Positions 44,349 to 55,350 of a stretch of 64,000 bases of DNA are shown one piece after another. Within the stretch, counting starts at the first letter, position 1, and each line of letters starts with the position of its first letter. The notes under the pieces are model-generated. The model was not told the origin of the DNA. It did not search any database and saw only the letters and a program-made list of their open reading frames with translations. The stretch comes from Hippopus hippopus (lineage: Eukaryota; Mollusca; Bivalvia; Cardiida; Cardiidae). The position numbers and the translations under genes were made by a program. The stretch spans positions 46,911,619 through 46,975,618 of the forward strand of contig OX328102.1 of the NCBI GenBank assembly GCA_946811185.2. Reading direction: 5' to 3'.

Positions 44349-44652
44349 TTAATGTGGGCTCTGCAGTGTCATAATTACGATGTTATGAGAGCCCAAAACA
44401 TCTGATATTTGTTTCTGTCCTGCTGATAGAATTTTGCAATTTCATGTATTGATTAATGTAACGATAAACCATAAGAATTCCAATTGTAATTGCTTTTGCA
44501 GACAGGGTAGATTCAGATCAGGCTGCATAGAACTTGCAATCTGTTTTTGGAACAACACTTTTGGATAAGGTGAGATACTGTTGCCAGTGGAAGCCTAGAA
44601 ATTGTCAACTTTTTTGGGTTTTTTTCCACATAGCAAACATTTATTTGCTTAA

Positions 44653-44876
44653 CTCCGTACCAAATGACAGAATTTTAGACAAGTTTGATTTCAAAGCATT
44701 TGCAAAAGACATTTTAAATGTGGCCCATTTAGTGATGGAATTCGTTTTCAATTGGGCAGAAAACAAAGTGCAAAAAGGAGAAAGTGCTGTTTACCAGCAT
44801 TTTCTCCTTTTCCCACTATGTTTTTAAAAGCCTTCGTTTTTAGGGACTTTAAAACTCAGCTTTGTGTGGTAAAGAG
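44653..44876 (+). mobile_element. MITE-A, full length, TTAA flanks
   Basis: TTAA at 44649-44652 and 44877-44880; the left stem arm is degraded (GTGCAAAAAGGAGAAAGTGC). Confidence 0.9.
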
Positions 44877-45028
44877 TTAATTGGTGCCCAAAGGGATAAC
44901 ATTCTGAAGAGTATGCTGATCATCATTGTCCTGTTTTTTGAGTGCTTTTTAATAGATTCACTATGGCATTTCTCCAAGGCTCTCCATTGTATTTCTAGTG
45001 TAAAAGTAAACAGAATCTTAAGAATTAA

Positions 45029-45232
45029 CCCTGAGGCTGCTAAGCGCTATTTGGTGACTTTTTGCGGACAGTGTAGATCAAGATCAGACTGCACAAAATG
45101 TGCAGTCTGATCTTGGATCTATACTGTCCAATAAGGAGACATTTTTCTCCAAAATATAAGTTTGAAATAACATTATTCAAGTTTTTACTATTGGTTTGAA
45201 AGTTTCATTTAACTTACTTAGCAGGATAAGGG
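45029..45232 (+). mobile_element. MITE-B, 204 bp, TTAA flanks
   Basis: CCCTGAGGCTGCTAAGC to CTTAGCAGGATAAGGG between TTAA at 45025-45028 and 45233-45236; central stem CAAGATCAGACTGCACA. Confidence 0.9.
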
Positions 45233-45360
45233 TTAAGTAGCAAGCAGAGTTTGTATAGGAAAGAGCTGTCTGGCCTTCTTGACTTTTTGTGTAGGAGTCT
45301 GAACTATCACTAAATTTCGAAATGCTATTACAACAACAGAGTAATTTCCAATAATACACA

Positions 45361-46172
45361 ACACCATTGCAGCATCATCACGCTGGAAGTAACTTTTGAC
45401 AGTAATATCCAATCACCACTGGTGCACATCTAGTGACTTTACTGCTAAAGAAGGCAATTTAAATACCGTAACATCATCTCACCTCTGCTATCAAATGCAA
45501 TATGCAATCAACACTCTTGGTCACATTCAGGTACTACTTGCTACAGAAGGCAGTTATTACCGTGAAAACAGTATCTCCCTTCTGCTACCAATGAACATTG
45601 GGGTCCACCTCCAGGTATCAGCTACAAAAGAAGGTGACACTATTACAACATTCTCTTGTCTTTGCCACTAAATTTAACATCAAATCACCACAAGTCCAAA
45701 GTTAATTTACTGCACATCAGGCAGTTAGAGATACCATGACATCATCTGATCTCTGCCACCAAAAGTAACACACAACCAACTCAGGTCCACATCAAAGTAC
45801 CAGCTGCAAAAGGAGGCAACTCCATCATAACATTGTCTCACCTCAGCAATGGTAAATGTAACACAAAACAACCTCTGGTCCACATCAGGTACCAACTGCA
45901 AAAGAAGGCAACACCATTACACTTACACACTCGCCTCTGCTATCAGCTGTAACATCTATTCAACCCTTGACCATGCCTTTTGGAAGTAGTTTCTTAAGAA
46001 AGCAGATACCATCATTATGGTATTACCTAGCTTCTGCTACCGGATGCAACACACAATTGATATCCAGGTATCAAAATGCAATGGAAGACAACACCATTAC
46101 AACATTATCACATCTATTTAGTCACAGCTGTTCCATAACCAATGTAGTAACTCCAAAGGAAAGCATACCAGT
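45361..46172 (+). repeat. Degenerate tandem array, ~84-96-bp unit, about 8 copies
   Basis: Units contain TCAGGTACCA(A/G)CTGCAAAAG, GAAGGCAACACCATTACAAC, TCTCACCTCTGCTA and GTAACACACAATCAAC. The GAAGGCA anchor recurs at about 45451, 45547, 45631, 45727, 45812, 45905, 45999 and 46086. No unit family elsewhere in the window matches. Confidence 0.8.
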
Positions 46173-46178
46173 ACTTGA

Positions 46179-46384
46179 CCCTTAGGCTGCTAAGCACGAC
46201 TCACTGACCTTTTGCAGACAGTGTAGATCAAGATCAGACTGCACAGAACGTGCAGTCTGATCTTTGATCTACAATGTCTGACAAGGACATAGTTTCCCCT
46301 AAAAAAATTACCTTTGAAATAGCAAAATTGGGGTTTCTGTTATCGGCTTAAAAGTTTCATTTCACTTATTTAGCAGGATAAGGG
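46179..46384 (+). mobile_element. MITE-B, 206 bp
   Basis: TTGA (46175-46178) and TTAA (46385-46388) flanks; CCCTTAGGCTGCTAAGC to TTAGCAGGATAAGGG. Confidence 0.9.
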
Positions 46385-46388
46385 TTAA

Positions 46389-46880
46389 TCCCGTCAGATT
46401 TATCCAAACCGCACCAATGGAGAAATTGTTCAGCCATTTCTCTGTTTTCTAATGTTACAAGCATGTTCTGCTTTTCCCACAACATTTTCAGCTGGCTCTA
46501 TACGTTGATGTATTAAAACCTGGGAGAGGTATTTGTCTAAGGGTTTTTTTAGACTGATTTGACAATATCTTACTCGGTGTGAGACAATGTCTGTGTAGAC
46601 TGTAGATTCTCTTTTGGTCCACTCTGTTCACCAAAGCACCTTGTATGTTGGCGTTTTTGGTGCTAAGGACTTGAGGAGCTCAATCAATGTGACTGTTTCA
46701 TTCCACATAAATGCCAGGTTTTTCTGCTGGATTTAGACATATTAGAGGGAGGCTAGACTGGTAATTCATGCTCATTATAGTCACATCAGACACACTTAAA
46801 ACTACTTTTAGACAACCATTTATTTAGAAATAAGGGGTCTAACTTTCATGGATTGGTTACTGTTACAAAGAAGAAAGTAA
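46389..46880. other. No gene recognised
   Basis: A short CTTTTCCCACAACATTTTC fragment of MITE-A near 46474; otherwise nothing. Confidence 0.35.
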
Positions 46881-46882
46881 CT

Positions 46883-47219
46883 TTTAACTCTTTACAAGAT
46901 GACAAGATTTTGCCTAAATTGAAAACATTTTCATAGACAAGATTTTGCCTAAATTGAAAACATTTTCATAATATGACAAATTAGATGTGTCTCAAATGAT
47001 TTGATTTCTCTTTGGAAGGATAGAAAACATTGTTGGGTTACGAGAAAATGCTGGTTACCATTTGAAAACATGGTGGGAAAAGGAGAAAATGCTTTTCCCA
47101 TGATGTTTTCTAAGCGTTCAGAAAGAAATCCAATAGTTTTAGCCACATTTGATTTGTTGTCTGCAAATGCTTTCACACAGGACCAGTCTAAAATGTTATC
47201 AAGAGGGAAAGGGTTTATC
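46883..47219. mobile_element. MITE-A derivative with two left arms
   Basis: Starts CTCTTTACAAGATGACAAGA (left arm, plus) and ends TGTCTGCAAATGCTTTCACA...GACCAGTCTAAAAT (left arm, minus), with two broken hairpins between. AGACAAGATTTTGCCTAAAT and the following ~15 bp are tandemly duplicated at 46903 and 46936. Confidence 0.75.
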
Positions 47220-47326
47220 AAAAAGCATACAAAAATTATAAGTGATTCTTTTCCATGATAACTGTTATGTACAGAGTCTATTATGGGCAGTTTTGATGAT
47301 TGTGTTGTTCTTCACAAGTGTTTTAA

Positions 47327-47475
47327 CCCTTGAAGTGCCTTTCAGGACCGTAGTTGCCATTGCAGCAAATATAGATCAAGATCAGGCTTCACAAAATGTG
47401 CAGCCTGATCTGGGATCTACACTGTCTGCTTTGCTGAAACACTGCAGAGAAAAGCAACCACAAAATTGCAATTAA
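47327..47475 (+). mobile_element. MITE-B-related hairpin element
   Basis: TTAA at 47323-47326, then CCCTTGAAGTGCC; stem ATAGATCAAGATCAGGCT / AGCCTGATCTGGGATCTA. Outer TTGCCATTGCAGCAAA recurs at 55263. Confidence 0.65.
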
Positions 47476-47882
47476 TGAGGTCGTATTTCTAGGATTAAAT
47501 TTTCTATTGGTTTTATTTGGTGCTCTAAAGGGTGATATGTCCCACAACATGTTACCATTATTAGAAAAATAATAGAAGCCTAATCTTTTCATTTATATTG
47601 GCTTTCCATAATCATAGTCCTCTTTCATGCTTTACATAATTCATTTAAAAAGAGTGACAAATGGAGAAAGATATCATATTTGGGTATTTCCATGATTATT
47701 CTCATTCATCTTGATAAGATTTCATTAAATGCTTGTATATTTGCTTTTGATTTGATTTGACACAACATTTTCAACAATCTTCAGCCCTGAAGAATCTAGG
47801 ATTTGCGTTTTAGTAACTGATCAAAGGAAGATGGGGGCCAATGATGATTTTCAGGCTTCCACCAAATAATCCCCTGTTTTAA

Positions 47883-48104
47883 CCCTTTACCAAACAATCC
47901 CTGGTTTTTACGACCCTGAGATAGAAGCCTTTTGAAAACAATGTGGGAAAAGGAGAAAATGCTGGTAACCAGCATTTTCTCCTTTTCCCACAATGTTTTC
48001 TAGCCTGCTGGAAACAAATTTCAATTTTTGAGTTTACTTTTAATTTGTCGTCTGCAAGTGCTTTCAATCTGGACCAGTCTAAAATTTTCTCGTGTGGTAA
48101 AGAG
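47883..48104 (-). mobile_element. MITE-A, full length, TTAA flanks
   Basis: TTAA at 47879-47882 and 48105-48108; a very intact stem. Confidence 0.9.
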
Positions 48105-48107
48105 TTA

Positions 48108-48200
48108 AAGACACTGTTTTGAAGACATGATGGGAAAAGGAGAATATGCTGGCAACCACAATGTTTTCTGCTTTTTCATAGACATCTCAAATCTTTTGTC
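48108..48200 (-). mobile_element. MITE-A fragment
   Basis: GACATGATGGGAAAAGGAGA, apex region deleted, then CACAATGTTTTCTGC. Confidence 0.6.
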
Positions 48201-48382
48201 AGCCCCAATCAATCCCTAATACACATTTTACGTCTAAGTTTCTTTTATATTATGTATATAGATCAAGATTGGACTCCACAAAACCTGCAGTCACATCTTG
48301 CCAAAACGACTTTGAAAATCACACTAAATGAAAATGTCCTTTTCCTTTTACAGCCATCTAAAAGTTTACACGTTTATCAAAC

Positions 48383-48540
48383 ACTCTTGTGTTCTTATGT
48401 CATTAAAGAAGAAGGCTGTTGCAAACGTCATGGGAAAAGTAGAAAATGCTTGTAACTAGCATTTTCTTTTTTTTTGCCACACTGTTTCATAACCTCAGAA
48501 TCTTTCAAAGAAAAGTCCTATCATTTCAACCATATTTGTC
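48383..48540 (-). mobile_element. MITE-A, diverged
   Basis: AAGAAGAAGGCTGTTGCAAA, GGGAAAAGTAGAAAATGCTT and TAGCATTTTC with a T-run. Confidence 0.65.
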
Positions 48541-48591
48541 ATGAGCAATTATTCTCAGTAAACAAGGCAAAATAGTTTACTGTCTTTTTAA

Positions 48592-49024
48592 CTCTTCACT
48601 AGTTTACAAAATTTTTTGACTTGGTGGATTAACTGAAAGCATTTGCTAATGAAAAATTAAGTGTGGTGCAAATGATGTAGTTAATATCTTTATCTGCAGA
48701 AAACATTATGAGAAAAGGAGAAAATGCTGTTTACCAGCATGTTCTCCTTCGTCCCCATGCTGTTTTCAAAGGCCTTCTTCCTTTGGGTTGTTAACCCTTA
48801 ACCTGCTAAATAAGTTAATGAAAATTGCAAGCCTATAAAAACGTCCCAAATTTTGCTGTTTCAAAGGTATTTTTAGGGGGAAAAAAATCTCCTTATCGGA
48901 CAGTATAGGTCCAAGATCAAACTGAGCAGAACATGCAGTCTGATCTTGATCTGCACTGTCTGCAAAAGGTCAAGAGCCCTGCTTAAAAGCCTAAGGGTTG
49001 AAACATGGGATTTATGATGAAGAG
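48592..49024 (+). mobile_element. MITE-A interrupted by MITE-B
   Basis: Outer TTAA at 48588-48591 and 49025-49028. The right arm is broken at its internal TTAA (GGGTTGTTAA) and resumes AACATGGGATTTATG at 49001. Confidence 0.9.
48795..48997 (-). mobile_element. MITE-B nested in MITE-A
   Basis: TTAA (48791-48794) and TTGA (48998-49001) flank CCCTTAACCTGCTAAATAAG ... AAAAGCCTAAGGG. Removing 203 bp plus one 4-bp copy restores the MITE-A right arm. Confidence 0.92.
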
Positions 49025-49029
49025 TTAAA

Positions 49030-50200
49030 AGTTAATGGGCTTTTTCCCAGTGGTACTCACAAACCCTCATACTGATTGAATGAGATTAGTATTTTTTCAA
49101 ATGGGTTTCTTTTCCTCATTGACAGTTTTCTCCCAGTTTTAGTTCCATTGCAATTTAGGTGGAGTAACTATCTAAAACCATTTTCAAAGGACACCACCAT
49201 CTGTTCAACAGACTCAATGGATGCATCATGTACCAATATTTGTTTGACACCCTGTGGTCCCACATCTACTTAAAAATACATACTTACAGCCATAGAGGAA
49301 AAAACTCTGTTAAAATTTAACAGACTATGGAATGTTCAGAATTTAGTCAGTTGTGTAAACATAGATTATTGATACAGATAGTGTAAGAGATAAGGAAACT
49401 CAAAAGATTCCTCTGAGAAATCAAATTTTGGCAAGTAGAAGATAGTTTCTGTTCGAAGCTGTAAACGAATGCAGGGTGTCGCCGACCTGGACCAGTATTC
49501 CACCAAGAGTAGAATACATGTAATATACAAACAATTTCGTTTTTCCACTCTTTTTAGTATCCATTTTCTATTGATCGTAATCTATGCAACCTTGCAACTG
49601 CCAGGGGCAACATTTGGCATGAAGATACAAGGTCATTAAATATTATTATCGCATGATAAAGGGTTAAGATATGGAAGATCCATTGGCTTAGTCCTGGCTT
49701 TGTCCAAGGGGTAACTTACAAGGGTAGGAAAGCATATCTCAAAGAGTTTCAGGGACCACTTAGGCAGTCTATGCCAGTAGCCAGACATGTTCCAAATACA
49801 AATGAGAAATGTTAGAATTATTATTATTATGTATATTGAAATTTTTGGCTACATTTTTTTCACAGTGTTCTTTTCTTAGTGCAATTCTATCTCTCCAAGT
49901 AAACATTCATAGAGAACCTTCCTCAGCTATTTGAACTTTGGAAAATAAAAATGTTGCATCTTTTTGTATCTCATCTTGATCAAATTAAGTTCTGCATGGC
50001 TTTATAATGGTTACATAACATTAAAAAGATATGAATTAAAGAGTGCATCATTTAACAGAGACGGGAAATAATTCATTTGTCCAATCTAAAGATGAAATCG
50101 CTTCTAGAAAATATCGTGCCTAAGCAACCGTGAAATGTTTTCCATAGGCACATCAGTGATTCATTCATGTTGACATTTACCTTCCAGTTGTGGAATCTTT
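49030..50200. other. No confirmed gene
   Basis: A less AT-rich patch at 49440-49500 is open in several frames on both strands. A donor-like GGCT|GTAAGTAT occurs on the minus strand near 49288. Coding strand cannot be decided. Confidence 0.3.
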
Positions 50201-50202
50201 TT

Positions 50203-50330
50203 ACCCTTTACTACACAATCACATGTTTTAACAACCCTTTTGAAAAATCTTGTGGGAAAAAGAGAAAATGCTGGTCACCAGCATTTTCTCCTTTTCCCAC
50301 AGGGTTTTCTAAACGAGGTTTTCTAATGAG
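50203..50330 (-). mobile_element. MITE-A, left arm lost
   Basis: ACCCTTTACTACACAATCAC through an intact stem to CCCACAGGGTTTTCTA. Confidence 0.75.
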
Positions 50331-50398
50331 TTTGGTGTCCATTTGAACTGACTTTTTTCCAGAGCTTGCAGTCTCAATCTAATAGCCTAATGATGGCC

Positions 50399-50704
50399 TC
50401 GCCTAGCCCAAATAGCACAGCATACAGGACTGAAGAACGGTGTCGCTTGTTCGATCCCCGGCACAGTAAATCTGTTTCCAAGGATTGATGATAGTCATTT
50501 GGACAGGATTCATTCCTCTCTCACCGCTGATCATTGTTCCAATGATTGTTATATTGTGGGATTGCAGCCAGTGGCTTTGAAAGAATGTTGTGTGGAGTAC
50601 TGGTAAAAGAAAAGCAGGAAAGCATGGATAGGTGCACTGGCTGCCGCGATATAAGTAAATAGAATGTTGAAATCAGCGTTAAACACCATGCAATCAATCG
50701 ATCA
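50399..50704 (+). mobile_element. SINE type 1
   Basis: The A-box has decayed (AAATAGCACAG); B-box GTTCGATCCCC, body ATTGATGATAGTCATTTGGA, tail CATGCAATCAATCGATCA. Confidence 0.8.
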
Positions 50705-51178
50705 AAAATGATGGCCTCAAATTCAATGTCTACCTCAACACATTACCAAAAAATCCTGAATTTCAGTCTAAAATTTTGTCATCTGGTCTTAAGAGGAAAT
50801 ACAAAATCTCTGAGAAAGTGGAAAAGAAAAAAACGGCTTATAAACAATTTTCCTATATGCCACAGTGCTTTCAAAATCTGCTTCACTGCAAAACAAAACA
50901 AAAACAAACAATTTGGTGCAGCAGGTTCATGAGATGAAATAGCAGACTACAAAGAGTCTGGACAAAGGGGTCAATGGCTTTTTGATGTTTGGAGCTCATG
51001 AAAAAAGCTAACATTTCAATAGAAAACTTCATAGAATGTCTAATGGTATGGGCTGTTTACAGTGTAATGTAACTCGCTCATGATTATGTTTTTTTTTTGT
51101 CTCAAGAGCTTTGTTTCATTATAATGATCAAATGGGCGTATGAATATCACACGCCATTAGCTTTGACAAACTGGCATA
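50705..51178. other. No gene; MITE-A fragment at 50737-50785
   Basis: CATTACCAAAAAATCCTGAA joins GTCTAAAATTTTGTCATC, a MITE-A with nearly all its middle deleted. The rest is featureless. Confidence 0.4.
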
Positions 51179-51182
51179 TTAA

Positions 51183-51385
51183 CCCTTGGACTGCTAAGTA
51201 TGGCTTACTGACCTTTTGCGGATAGCATAGATCAAGATCAGACTGCACAGAATGTGCAGTCTGGTCTTGATCTATACTGTCCTATTATGAGATATCTTTC
51301 CTCCAAAAATACCTTTCAAACAGCAATATTCAGGTTTTTATTATTGGCTTTAATGTTTTATTTCTTTTTTGTAGTAGGATAAGAA
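51183..51385 (+). mobile_element. MITE-B, 203 bp, TTAA flanks
   Basis: TTAA at 51179-51182 and 51386-51389; stem ATAGATCAAGATCAGACTGC / GCAGTCTGGTCTTGATCTAT. Confidence 0.9.
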
Positions 51386-51551
51386 TTAACAGTCCTGTAC
51401 AAATAGTTATGAGTTTTCTGCTTTGCTGTAAGTAAAGTGGTCGATGTTGCATTGTTTGGCTATGTCTTCTGCATCATTAGAAAAATATGCCATTTTCTCC
51501 TTCAAGTATTTTCAATTTTAGTTTGTTGTACCTGTTGGTGGTAACATTTAA

Positions 51552-51740
51552 CACGTTATCACACAATCACAATTTTAAGGACCCTGAAGAAGAAGGCTTT
51601 TGAAAACATTATGGGAAAAAGACAAAATGCTGGAAACCAGCGTTTGTTCTTTTTCACATAATGCTTTCTACCCTATCAGGGATAGAAATCATCATTTGAC
51701 CTACAATAACTTTGTCGTCTGCAAATGATCTCAATTTGTT
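51552..51740 (-). mobile_element. MITE-A, first of a five-piece run
   Basis: CGTTATCACACAATCACAAT to TGTCGTCTGCAAATGATCTC. Confidence 0.75.
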
Positions 51741-51976
51741 GGAAAGATTGTTCACCAACAGTGTTTTCTATTTTTCAGTAGGCAATTCAGTCATTTGAAC
51801 AATATTTATGGTTGGCTAGCAAATGCTTTCAATTTGGACAAGTATAAAAGTTTTGTCGTGTTCACATATTCCCACAATATTTTATGTTTTTTCAAAAACA
51901 AATTCCAACAATAATTTGGTGTCTGCAAAATGCTTTTAGTTTGATTTAGTCTATAAATCTGTGGTCTGGTAAAGAG
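51741..51976 (-). mobile_element. Two truncated MITE-A left halves
   Basis: AACAGTGTTTTCTATTTTTC ... TTTGGACAAGTATAAAAG and ATTCCCACAATATTTTATG ... CTGTGGTCTGGTAAAGAG, both lacking their right side. Confidence 0.65.
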
Positions 51977-51980
51977 TTAA

Positions 51981-52045
51981 CTCTGTACTAAACAACAAAA
52001 TTTTAGACTTGTCCGATTTGAAAGCATTTGCGGAGGAAAAAGTAG
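51981..52045 (+). mobile_element. MITE-A left-end fragment
   Basis: CTCTGTACTAAACAACAAAA to AAAGCATTTGCGGAGG; shares TTAA (51977-51980) with its neighbour. Confidence 0.65.
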
Positions 52046-52267
52046 CCCTTTACCACACAGTCCAAAGTTTTAACAACTCTGAGGAAGAAGCCTTTGGAAA
52101 ACATTGTGGGAAAAGGAGAAAATGCTGGTAACCAGCATTTTCTCCATTTTCCACAATGTTTTCTGCTGTTTCAGAGAAAAACTTTGTCCTATGAACCACA
52201 TTTAATTTGTCGTCTGCAACAGCTTTGAATTTGGATGAGTCTAAAATTTTGTTGTTTCGTGAAAGAG
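52046..52267 (-). mobile_element. MITE-A, full length
   Basis: CCCTTTACCACACAGTCCAA to TTTCGTGAAAGAG, TTAA at 52268-52271. Confidence 0.88.
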
Positions 52268-52271
52268 TTAA

Positions 52272-52715
52272 ACATATCTTAAATTATATAAAGGATTTTT
52301 ATTTTTTACGGTGAAAGATTGAAATTTATTTCATGGAGTGAATATCATCAGTAATATTTTCACGTGTGGTGCATATTTATTTCATGCTTTTAACCCTTTC
52401 TGGAGGGAACTTAATAAAAATCCAGTACAGTTCTTTTCGGTTATTCCCCATGGCGTACCCCCTCCACAAAGCAACGCATTACAATATTACATCAAGCGCG
52501 AGAAATGTAAGGTAAATTATGTCATATTTCTATCTGGTTGTGAGGCACATGCATTTTACCTAGGTAACTAGTGCGCATGAACAACTGTTTCCACCTTCAA
52601 TTTAAGAGTTAGAATATAAAAATCTGTATTTTCACTGGTCGTAACCATGAAATATCGAAAAATATTTCACCGATATTAAATTTTCTCGATAACCTACCGG
52701 AAAGCATGAAATAAG
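52272..52715. other. No confirmed gene; possible foldback
   Basis: TTATTTCATGCTTT at about 52378 and GGAAAGCATGAAATAA at 52700 form possible inverted ends. A 77-codon ORF between them has no recognisable domain. Confidence 0.35.
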
Positions 52716-52719
52716 GAGG

Positions 52720-52804
52720 TTTTCTCTGAAGTGGTTGAAATAAAATTGTTGAAAAAGGAGAAAATGGTGGTCACCAGGCATTTTCTCCTTTTCCCACAAT
52801 TTTT
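52720..52804 (+). mobile_element. MITE-A, left piece split by a HINE-like element
   Basis: TTGAAAAAGGAGAAAATGGT ... CTTTTCCCACAAT, interrupted; the right arm resumes at 54574 as TTCAAAAGCCTTCTTCCTCA to about 54630. Confidence 0.85.
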
Positions 52805-54573
52805 AGCTCCACTGGCCGAAGGCCAGCGGGCTTATGTCATGGCCTGTTGTCCGTCGTGCGTCCGTCCGTCTGTCCGTCCGTCCGTCCGTCCGTCCGTCCG
52901 TGCGTTAACTTTTTTTTAAAACGTCTTCTTCTCTGAAACTACCCATCCAATTTTGATGAAACTTCACAGAAATGATCCTGCCATGGTCCTCTTCAGAATT
53001 TCTTGAAAGAATTTAATTCCTTCAAAAACTCTGGTTGCCATGGCAACAAAACTGAAAAATTTTGAAAATCTTTGAAAATCTTCTTGTCTGAAACCGTAAG
53101 GCCAAGGGCTACCAAATTTGGCATGTAGCTTTATCTAGTGGACCTCTACCAAGTTTCTTCAATTTATAGCCCTGGGGTCAAAATTGGCCCCGCCCCGGGG
53201 GTTACAAGTTATACATGGGCTTATTTAGGGAGAACTTTAAAATTCCTCTTCTACCTAGCCATAGGGCCTAGAGCTACCAAATTTGGCATGTAGCTTTATC
53301 TAGTGGACCTCTGCCAAGATTGTTCAAATTATAGCCCTGGGGTCAAATTAGGCCCTGCCCGGGGGTAACAAGTTTTACATGGGCTTATATAACAAGTTTT
53401 ACATGGGCTTATATAGGGAGAACTTTAAAATTCTTCTTTGACCTAGCCATGGGGCCTAGGGCGACCAAATTTGGCATGTAGCTTTATCTAGTGGACCTGT
53501 ACCAAGGGTGTCCAAATTATAGCCTAGGGTCAAATTTGACTTCGCTCCGGGGGGTAACATGTTTTACATGGGCGGGCTTATATAGGAAAATCTTTCACAT
53601 CTAGCTATAAGGGCTAGGGCTATCAAATTTTGCATTTAGCTTTATCTAGGGGGTCTCTATCAAGGGTGCCCAAATTATAGCCCAGGGGGTCAAATGTAGC
53701 CCCACCCCAGGGGGTCACAAGTTCTACATGGTCTTATATAAGGAAACTTTAATAATCTACTTGTACATAGCCATATTTAGGCCAAGTCTACCAAATTTTG
53801 CATGTAACTTTATATAATGGGCCTCTACCAAGAGGGCCCAAATTTTAACTTTGGGGGTCAAGTTTGACTCCACACCAGGGGTCACAAGTTTTAGATTGGC
53901 TTTTATAGTGAAAACTTGATAAACCTGTGTCATGGATCACATATTTTACAGGGCCTTTTATTCAGCAAACTTGTTTTACATGACTTTTTATTGGGCAAGA
54001 TTAAAAAATCTTTTTGTTTATAACCACACATTCTAGTTTCATATTGTAGGTCTGGGGTCAAAATTGCCTTCATTCCAGGGATCGCAAGTTTAACATGGGC
54101 TTCAAAATATTGTCACTTCAATTTAAACATTAATCAAGGGAAATAACTCTTTTTATGAAAGATAAAGTTCATTACTATTTACCTCCCTTGATTATCAAGC
54201 TGCAGTGATACATGATTGGTGCTAGACAAGTTTTTTAGCTCCACTGGCCGAAGGCCAGCAGGCTTATGTAATGGCCCGTTGTCCGTTGTGTGTCCATCCG
54301 TATGTTAACTTTTTAGCTCACTTGAGCACAACATGCTCAAGGGGAGCTTTTAGGATCACCTGGTGTTCGTCGTGCGTCGAAATAATTTCACAGGATTGTT
54401 CCTTGAGTGACCCTTTTCAAAAACTGTTCGTAAAATTTTGATCCGTCAAAAAACGTGGCTCTGGTGAATGGGGGCTTCTTGCACTATACAGAAATGAACT
54501 GGCCGTTTAATTGGTTTTGATGGCTATTCCATAATAGCCAGTGGAGCGATACAGGGCCATCATGGCCCTCTTG
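52805..54573 (+). mobile_element. HINE-like element, AGCTCCACTGGCC head
   Basis: Head stem CTGGCCGAAGGCCAG; a (TCCG)n tract at 52857-52901; cores of about 158-188 bp sharing GCATGTAGCTTTATCTAGTG; 3' GCCAGTGGAGCGAT complementary to the head; terminal GGGCCATCATGGCCC then TCTTG|TT. A second head of this type starts at 54240 and an AGCTCACTTGAGC head at 54315 is nested within, so at least three insertions are stacked. Confidence 0.8.
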
Positions 54574-54647
54574 TTCAAAAGCCTTCTTCCTCAGGGACGT
54601 TAAAACTTTGGATTACTAGGTAAAGAGTTTAATTGGTTACCACGTTT

Positions 54648-54850
54648 TTATGTTACCACCAAGTTTCAATGACCTTGAAGAAAAAGCCTAAAACATTGTG
54701 AGAAAAGGAGAAAATGCTGGTAACAGCATTTTCTCCTTTTCCCACAATGTTTTCTTCCCAAAACAAATTTTTGAGTCACCTTTAATTTGTTGTCTGCAAA
54801 TGCTTTCAATTTGGACCAGTCTAAAATTTTAATGTGTCATAAAAGGTTAA
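54648..54850 (-). mobile_element. MITE-A, near full length
   Basis: TTACCACCAAGTTTCAATGA through GGAGAAAATGCTGGTAACAG to GACCAGTCTAAAATTTTA. Confidence 0.8.
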
Positions 54851-55251
54851 AATGTTTCTGTCTGGTAAAAAGTTAATGAAAGGAAGATCTAGAGTAATCT
54901 CTGTCATCTCCAAGGATTTAAAATAAATGATGATTGCTGGGAAATCAAACATCTAATGGCAGATTCTCTCTCTGTCATAAGATTTATGTCCTCAAAGTTA
55001 CTTTATTTTTTAGAGCTTATGTTGTTACATTAAGTGAGTGTTTGCACAACAGCTAATGCCTCCATTCCTTTTATTACTGTTTCAACTTGCCAGAAGAAGG
55101 AAAAAAAGGCCCAGTTGTTGCAAATTTTTTAAGCTGTTTTGACCTGAATGTAACAGCTTTGATTTCAGAAACTCTTAGATTGAAGATCCTGTTTCCACAT
55201 AAACAGGCAAAAAGCCTGGCAAAAAGTAAGGCTTCAACATAAGTGCCTTTC

Positions 55252-55350
55252 ACTACTATAGTTGCTTTTGCAGCCATTATAGATAAAGATCAGACTGCAC
55301 AAAATGTGAAGTTTGATCTTTGATCTACACCATCTGCTTTGCTGAAACAT
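55252..55350 (+). repeat. MITE-B-related hairpin element
   Basis: TATAGATAAAGATCAGACTG with a decayed right arm; outer TTGCTTTTGCAGCC and AAAAGCAACCACC match 47327-47475. Confidence 0.6.

Noticed and set aside
49366..49548. Minus-strand ORF starting MEKRNCLYITCILLLVEYWS, signal-peptide-like
   Set aside because: All three minus frames and one plus frame are open across the same patch, so no frame is favoured.
52338..52571. 77-codon ORF MNIISNIFTCGAYLF...
   Set aside because: Overlaps a probable foldback end, uses no recognisable motif and has no splice support.
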